This document shows positions 58,003-64,000 of a DNA stretch of 64,000 nucleotides, in pieces. Both the position numbers and the translations under genes were made by a program. Numbering within the stretch: the first letter of the stretch is position 1; each line of letters opens with the position of its first letter. The stretch lies in assembly GCA_920105625.2 (NCBI GenBank), contig CAKKTE020000197.1, positions 302,195 to 366,194 on the forward strand. The letters run 5' to 3'. Origin of the DNA: Clusia tigrina (lineage: Eukaryota > Arthropoda > Insecta > Diptera > Clusiidae). Under the pieces are notes generated by a model, which was not told the DNA's origin, did not search any database, and saw only the letters and a list, made by a program, of their open reading frames with translations.

Positions 58003-59009
58003 ATATATATACAATTTTCACTGTTTCACAATTTCACAGCTTTTTATATAAAATTAAACAAACGATTTCTGCGGCCGCAACAACCACTATGAGCTACGCG
58101 GTATATATAACTAGACGCCCTGATCGCAAAATCTACGGTAGCAACTTTGCTTGCCTTGCTTCGGTTTTGTGAACTGAATAGTTCTGTTCATCTATCAAAA
58201 TATACTAAAGCTGCAACTACAAAAATGCTTCCAAAAATATTTTCCCAAACAACCGAGCGCAGGCATAGCGGCCAAAATGCTTCAAAATAATGGCCGAGGA
58301 CAAACAAAATAAATATACACCAAATTGTGTCTCATTCTTAATTTTTGTATATAAAATTTGTCTTTTTTATACTTCAAATTAAAACTTCATCGTCGCTAGC
58401 TGCGCACACTCACGAAAAATAATAATAAACGAAAAATATACGAAATCACAAACCAACACTCGCATATGAACACAAACAATACAAAAATTCATATATGAAA
58501 TTTTTGATATAAATAATGTATGTATATACATAGTTTTTATACAAGATTAATAGAAAATATTTATTCTATCATTCTTGGTATTTACGAGTATATGCAATTA
58601 GTCCATTCGCTATTAATCCGAATCATTGCTAATTCTGTTGTTCTACGCTACAAAATTAGCTGGAATTGAAATTTATTGTTTTTTCTCTGATGCATTTTAG
58701 ATAATTTCATTACTCCTAACCTGATATGTATGCGTTCCCTTTACAGACAATATGCGTACCGCTTCAGCACACTCTAGTAGTTGCTTTTTCTCATAAGGAA
58801 TCTGTGTACTTCACCCCACAGCACAATTCATCCTTGGATATTGAAAAAAGTTCATAATCTGAACTTGAATTGTTTTCTTTATTTCTGTAACATTTTCTCT
58901 TTCATATTAAATTATTTCTCTAGACAACCTGAAATATGAACCTTTATAGGAAAATCAATTCGATTTACACCATATACAAGGATACCATTTTTTTATTTTT
59001 TTCCCCATT
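56889..59009. other. Non-coding stretch with a (TA)n run
   Basis: AT-rich; a (TA)14 run at 57970-57998. The only promoter-like patch is near 58070-58130 (listed separately). A plus-strand piece after TTCCCTTTACAG at 58746 (CVPLQHTLVVAFSHKES) is open but unrecognised. Confidence 0.4.
58101..58110 (+). promoter_or_regulatory. TATA-box-like sequence near a GCGGCCGC patch
   Basis: GTATATATAA preceded by the GC-rich GCGGCCGC at about 58072, in otherwise AT-rich DNA, and followed by less AT-rich sequence for about 100 bases. No coding start was found downstream on either strand, so it is only a candidate. Confidence 0.25.
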
Positions 59010-59600
59010 TATTTATTCACCGAATCTTTCTTAAATAATTTTTGACCAACTTTAATTTTGAATAACTTCTCTCACAGCTGGCATTGCTTATGGCAATCGT
59101 GAGGAATATCCGTAGCATTATTATAATATTAAGCAGAATATCTTCCAGCTTGGATTTTACAATAAATTTATTAATTTAATTGACTCCGCAGTCTAAGTCG
59201 TTCGAGCTTGAAGTTCTGCTCGTCAATTTCGGCAGATGCGTAGGCTAGATTGCATTTAGTTTCGTCCGAATCTAGTAATATAGCCGGTGTTAGATAAGCA
59301 AACTTATCCGCCAAATTCTGTACCTGCAGAAACCTCTCACCAATTTCTACAATTATTCTATCTAACGAAGAAAATATCTCAAACTATCGTATAACGTCTC
59401 AACTTATTTTCATAGGAAAAGTTGGCATCTCTTCATCAAAAATGTGCCTTCTTGTTATGAGACTCTGAGGTTGCATGGAAATGCCAAGTTCTTCGCATAA
59501 ATTTTTTGCATTATTTACAGCACAGTGTAGTCATCATTCCGCTTGTTTCTTTATCTTTACCATCTGCAAAGCATTTACTTTCTGAGCACAGAGTCTTAAG
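59010..59600 (-). mobile_element. hAT-family transposase remnant (ZMYM1-like type)
   Basis: The minus strand in three frames: NAKNLCEELGISMQPQS near 59465-59520; RIIVEIGERFLQVQNLADKF then YLTPAILLDSDETKCNLAYA near 59250-59370; and the hAT dimerisation motif LRIFLTIAISNASCERSYSK then LKLVKNYLRK near 59025-59115. SCERSYSKLKLVKNYLR is highly characteristic of the hAT C-terminus. Stops and shifts separate the parts. The DDE core is mostly gone. Confidence 0.75.
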
Positions 59601-59618
59601 ACAAGTCCTTTTGTTTGT

Positions 59619-59666
59619 AATATATTTCACTACACAAGCAAGACAGCTTGTGTAGTGAAATATATT
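59619..59666. repeat. Perfect 21-bp hairpin with 6-base loop
   Basis: The left arm, 59619-59639, starts AATATATTTCACTACACAAG. Its exact complement is at 59646-59666; loop AAGACA. It lies next to the hAT remnant. It may be a transposition scar, a small foldback or a transcribed hairpin. Confidence 0.9.
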
Positions 59667-60390
59667 TTCATTTAAAGAAAAGGAATTTCACGGTTTCGTC
59701 ACAGAATAAGAAATAAAAAGGTCCGTGCTCCTTTTAATCGGTCCGAATTGTAGGTGCCACATAGATATGAAATGAAATGGTTCAAATATTTATAAGATAT
59801 ATTTTTATTATTTATTGTGAAATTTTGCCGCCCACTACGGTATGCCACTTCTCGCTCACTCGTATACAAATATAAATGAAGTTCAATTTTTTAATTTGAG
59901 GTCTCTCAATCGCCTCTATCAAATAATTATGTTTGGGACACATTTGTTTAAATAATATGTATAAATATTTATTTTGCACAGATTTCAAAAGTATTCACAA
60001 TTATATATAAAAATAATTTATTGATAATAATGTTAAATTAGTACATTTATATTTATTCTTTGGCTTTGTCGTATGTAATTTCTTTATGCGAAGGTAATTA
60101 AATCTGCTCAAAGCTTTCCAAATTACATGATTTCCCAATATAATTGCCAACCAAAAATACACATATTTTATATACACATATTTTTGACCATTGCTACGTT
60201 TTGATTCGATTTAGCTATGGGCATCTTTATAAATAGTGTAACCCAAGAACTAGGCGGTGTTCAACAACCAAATAAGATAAATAGGTTTAGAAACAGATGG
60301 GACAAGCCAGTACTGTTTTGTTTAGAAATACATGACTACTGACAAAATATCTGGATAAAGGTGTCGAAACTAAGAAACAGCTTATTACTT

Positions 60391-60501
<111 letters not shown>

Positions 60502-60739
60502 TACAAAAGCAAACATTTATTTTTAAATTAAAGAAAATTAGGTTAACCTTAAAAATAATTTGGTGTTTACTTTTTTTTGTTTGTGTTTAATCTTATTTAT
60601 ATTTTTAAAATCAATTATTCTCAACTACACAAATATTTTATACAAGATACCTATATCAGTCTATAAAAAATTATCTATTAATTTTACAAAAATTTCTATA
60701 ATTTTTTTTAATAATATAAGAAACATAAAATTTGTCCAT

Positions 60740-61380
60740 AATTTGTGTATGGGCGAATATAAAAAGTTAAAACAAGAAGACGAAAATCTTGAAGTACAGG
60801 GAAATGTTGAAGGTGACCGCAGAGGAAATTGTTGCAACAACAACGAGAGGAATAGCAACACCATATAGAAGGATAGCAACAGGTGGAATTGGCAGTTAGA
60901 CGCAACAGAACACTTCCTCCAGGACATGCAGTCAAGCTGGCCTATAAAAGCAGCAGCACCCCAAACCAGAAACCATGCTGCCTCCAGCATGTATAGAATA
61001 TACTCCGAGTAAGAAATTCCTGTAATTCCAGCAGGTAACGAATACAGAGTGACTAAGAATTATTCAGACTCCAGCACTTTCGGAATACACGTTGACGTCG
61101 GCTAAGAAAACACTCCTGACTGAACCTAGAGTTTAAGGTTTTCGCAGATTCTCGCTGGGCACACTCTTGACCGAGCCACAAGTTTATGGTTTTAACCGAT
61201 CCTTCCGAAGGCCGACGCCATCGCAAGAGACGGAAACCAGAGAGCAAAGCACCGACCAGGGACAAGCAGCACACTGCATCCTAATTAAACTCCAACAGCA
61301 ATCTTGAATTACTTTGTATAAATACTAGAAACGTTTCGAAACACAATATAACGAAATTTAATTTCCATCAAAATACGGAG
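60740..61380 (+). mobile_element. LTR/promoter-like retroelement fragment
   Basis: AAC-rich stretch with GTTGAAGGTGACCGCAGAGG and GCAACAACAACGAGAGG, then TATAAAAGCAG at 60943-60953 followed by less AT-rich leader-like sequence and an AT-rich end. This resembles the order in the 24200-25712 unit (GGTGGCC...CAACAAC, then CATAAAAGCAGG). A short internal near-repeat GACTGAACC/GACCGAGCC is seen around 61120-61175. No protein was recognised. Confidence 0.35.
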
Positions 61381-62624
61381 AATATTGGTACGAAAATTAG
61401 TTGATTGATAATAGTTCCATCACTCACATAAAAGAAAGTTAGATATAGTCCTGAATGTAATCTGATCTTGTTCAAATTTAAATATGAAAACGAAGTACAT
61501 AATAACAAACAATAAAAGGTAACACAAAATCAAATTTTTTCATTTTATTTCAATTATAAGAGTAGTTTCGTCTTCACGCTAAATGGAATGCGCCATATAC
61601 ATATATACAACCTCATTTTCCAAGTCGAATATCAAAGGATTTTCACCGTCTACATTAGTGCTTGCACTCGTATGCCAACTGAATACACACCAGGTGGAAA
61701 CTTCAGCCTGCATAAAACATTAAATTCAAATCTTCCCACGAATGAATTAGGCCTACTCCAGTCGAAAATATTGGATATGTGTTCGCCAGTCACTACATGT
61801 ATAATGGCAAATCACAGCTTTATGGGGAAGCCTATTGTTGGTCAATTCTGTCAAACCGAACGAAGTCAGCTAAATTTCTCATGTTTGTTGGTCAATATAG
61901 AATTTAAATGTTTGAATTTACATTAATAAATCGTTCAGAATTTGTGGAAACGACCTCAATAACAATGCAACATGCAGAAGTAATGAAGTGGTGCAAGCTG
62001 CTCACCAAAATTGTCGCAAGGACAATGAACAAGATAGACCAACATGAACTGCTGTGACTGGATAAAAAGATATTAGATTAAAAAATTTAAAAGCTATTAC
62101 AAAAAACTATAACCCTGTTCCTGGCAGCAATATGTTTTATGTAATTTAAGTGTTTATGCACCAGAAATTAGGTTTACAAATTTTCTAAATCAAGTTAAAC
62201 ACGTGATACAACTTAACAGTTAATAAAAACATAATATAAATATATTATCGTGTGCTTACTGGCATGTTAAAAGAGGTGAGTGGGATCCCAAACTAACAAC
62301 CCAAAAATATCGATGTTTACATTTAATTTATTTCCTTTTTGATCCAGAAATGTTAAAAAAGCCAGAGCAGCCGGCCCTTATTCATGAGGACACCCCTTCA
62401 ATATGGAAGTTAATTCAATAAAGGTATAATTGAAAGATTTAATATATATGAGGAAATGCAATAATGCTCTTACACGTTTCCGAATTTCTGTTCTTTATCG
62501 AGCAAATGGGTTTCCCTTATTTTCTGTTAGAATTAAAAAATTAAGACTCTCCCTTTCTTGTTGATAGAAATATCACTGGATTATATACAACACAAACAAA
62601 TTATTTTGTGTATAAATTGTGGTA
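61381..62624. other. Non-coding stretch and 3' flank of Arl4
   Basis: Presumably includes the Arl4 3' UTR on the minus strand. A 112-codon plus frame at 61588-61926 has no recognisable motif. A small plus-strand piece at 62350-62400 (MLKKPEQPALIHEDTPS) is also unassigned. Confidence 0.35.
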
Positions 62625-63275
62625 TTACCGTTTTTTTTTAAACGTCTTATTAAGTTTTCGACGTTTGAGTATCATCTCATACAGTGCTTCTAAACCCTCT
62701 TGCAAACCCTCACCAGTTATAGCACAAGCTGGTTGTATGTACCAGCCTTTAAACTGGCATGAACTTAATGTGCTACCTGCATTTGGATGCTTTTTATTCT
62801 GCCACGAATTGTTTGTGGTAGACGTTGGAGTGAGTACAGGTGATTGTGTTGGTGCAACATAATTTGAAATAGGCGAACTATTTAACTTTTGATTTGAAGC
62901 TTTGATACTCTCCACTTCATGTTTTTCTGTTAAAGATGTGCTAGAAATGTGTTTCGCCGCTACCGTTGGTCCCGGATTTGGTATATTTAACTCGTTGTTC
63001 ATGCTACTGCTTGCTGCTACACCAAAGCCACCAAATCCTTTACTTTGCGTCGTTGGCGTTAAGCTGCGCCCATAACCCTTTGTATGGAGCCTACAATTAC
63101 TGCCACTGTTGCTGCCACTGCAGCCAATAATGTTACCCGTGGAACTCGAATTTAATGACTTCAGATTAACTGCTGGATATACCAATTCTTGAAGGCCTAA
63201 CAGTTTTTCCAATTCTTTGGGATCACGAGCCCCAGGCAAGTCTTGTTTATTAGCCAAAATCAGTACAGGCACACC
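62625..63275 (-). CDS. Arl4: Arl4 last exon (ADP-ribosylation-factor-like GTPase 4)
   Basis: Terminal exon, acceptor CTTTTTTGGAAG|GGT in phase 0, stop at 62625. It encodes [20 protein letters not shown], with the G4 NKxD motif that reads guanine, and [15 protein letters not shown]. After an insertion come [20 protein letters not shown] (G5 motif CAI) and the basic Arl4 tail [19 protein letters not shown]. The polybasic C-terminus is the Arl4 hallmark for plasma-membrane and nuclear targeting. About 120 residues of low-complexity Ser/Asn/Thr/Pro sequence (around [10 protein letters not shown] and TPTSTTNN) sit between G4 and G5. There is no splice signal I can see to remove it. G1-G3 must lie on exons to the right of the window. 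Confidence 0.88.
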   Translation of the reverse strand, partial: GVPVLILANKQDLPGARDPKELEKLLGLQELVYPAVNLKSLNSSSTGNIIGCSGSNSGSNCRLHTKGYGRSLTPTTQSKGFGGFGVAASSSMNNELNIPNPGPTVAAKHISSTSLTEKHEVESIKASNQKLNSSPISNYVAPTQSPVLTPTSTTNNSWQNKKHPNAGSTLSSCQFKGWYIQPACAITGEGLQEGLEALYEMILKRRKLNKTFKKKR

Positions 63276-63326
63276 CTTCCAAAAAAGATAAATAAACATA
63301 AAATAATTTAACAAACCACATATACA

Positions 63327-63329
<3 letters not shown>

Positions 63330-63416
<87 letters not shown>

Positions 63417-63433
63417 GATATATATATATATAT

Positions 63434-63502
<69 letters not shown>
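63330..63502. repeat. (TA)n microsatellite upstream of the Arl4 acceptor
   Basis: About 170 bases of TA with a few G substitutions (TATATGTATATAGATA), ending exactly at the TA target of the mariner at 63503. Confidence 0.95.
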
Positions 63503-63503
<1 letters not shown>

Positions 63504-64000
63504 GAAGTGTGATCAAAAAATAACCGTTAGTGTGTGATCAATAAATATAGTATTTATATATTCATCAACAACTATCTTGTCCCCTTGAAAGTAATACCCC
63601 TCAGATATAATACACTTATGCCAGCGTTTTTTCCAATCCTCGAAAAACTTCTGAAACGCTTTTTTTGGTATCGCTAACAGCTCCTGTTTCGATTTTTCTT
63701 TTATCTCCTCAATCGTAGCAAAACGCTTTCCTTTCATCGGTGTCTTCAGTTTTGGAAAGAGGAAAAAGTCAGCGGGGGCCAAATCCGGTGAATACGGTGG
63801 TTGAGGCATGATAACGGTTTTGTTTTTGGCCAAAAACAGCTCCTGAGCGATGTCCATGCGACGTTATTTTTGCTCAAAATTTAGCAATTTTGCAACAATC
63901 TTCGCTGCCGCACGTTTCATGCCTCAAACATCCGTAAAAATTGCTTGGCATGAATCGAACGATAAGCCAACATCATCAGCAACCTCTCTGATACTGATTC
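63503..64000 (-). mobile_element. Internally deleted mariner, family 2, copy C (runs off the window)
   Basis: The left end CGAAGTGTGATCAAAAAATA follows TA. The minus strand encodes a fused product in which REVADDVGLSFDS and MKRAAAKIVAKLLN lead to MDIAQELFLAKNKTVIMPQP and on to YSPDLAPADFFLF and GDKIVVDE. The deletion joins IAQE to LFLAKNK, a different 5' breakpoint from copies A and B but the same 3' region. The right end lies beyond 64000. Confidence 0.85.

Noticed and set aside
60560..60868. Plus-strand frame starting with a hydrophobic stretch
   Set aside because: The hydrophobic start comes from very AT-rich DNA and runs into the retroelement-like repeat; no conserved protein is visible.

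Overview
The window looks like dipteran nuclear DNA, most likely a schizophoran fly and possibly a tephritid. It is AT-rich and intron-rich, with long (TA)n arrays and many mariner, Tc1, Helitron, jockey, LOA, RTE and CR1-like remnants. Four host loci are recognisable by protein similarity: a dpr7-like immunoglobulin exon, a large synaptopodin-2-like Z-disc gene (Drosophila CG1674-like), one Cadps exon and an Arl4 exon. As I recall, all four orthologues lie on Drosophila chromosome 4, so the window is probably Muller element F, which is X-linked in many other flies. That placement rests on recalled knowledge, not on a search.

Layout. The first 9.2 kb holds one dpr7-like exon (minus strand), then a graveyard of Tc1, gypsy, Helitron and jockey fragments. 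From 9.6 to 50.7 kb runs one minus-strand gene, which I rebuilt exon by exon from splice sites and reading phase. It has a terminal exon at 9.6-10.4 kb and an alternative terminal exon at 17.3-18.1 kb. Internal exons lie at 18.8, 19.0, 20.0, 33.7, 34.4 and 36.1 kb, with an alternative first coding exon at 36.3-36.55 kb. Upstream exons lie at 47.0, 48.2 and 48.4 kb, and a serine-rich exon with its own stop at 50.2 kb. The exons join in phase: the 36.55 kb start gives 744 residues with one 3' end and 764 with the other. Its introns hold nearly all the other material.

Two things stand out. First, a 1126-bp Tc1-like element with perfect 25-bp terminal repeats sits inside a coding exon of this gene. 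Removing it with one TA copy restores a 156-nt exon that is in phase with both neighbours. Second, 14.5-33.0 kb is a duplication / inverted-duplication / duplication structure. A ~3.3 kb segment carrying part of the alternative terminal exon and a mariner reappears inverted at 25.7-28.8 kb. It lies between two nearly identical ~4 kb direct copies (21.7-25.7 and 29.0-33.0 kb). One junction has 6-bp microhomology. The other lies inside a chimeric mariner, suggesting template switching between inverted mariners, unless it is an assembly artefact.

From 37 to 46.6 kb a large intron holds jockey, LOA and CR1-like LINEs, the last nearly intact. From 50.7 to 64 kb are a solitary Cadps exon (plus strand), two 5'-truncated LINEs with clear target duplications, a hAT remnant, a perfect 21-bp hairpin, a retroelement-like promoter region, and the last Arl4 exon (minus strand), followed by a (TA)n array and a mariner. 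No rRNA, tRNA or CRISPR array was recognised.
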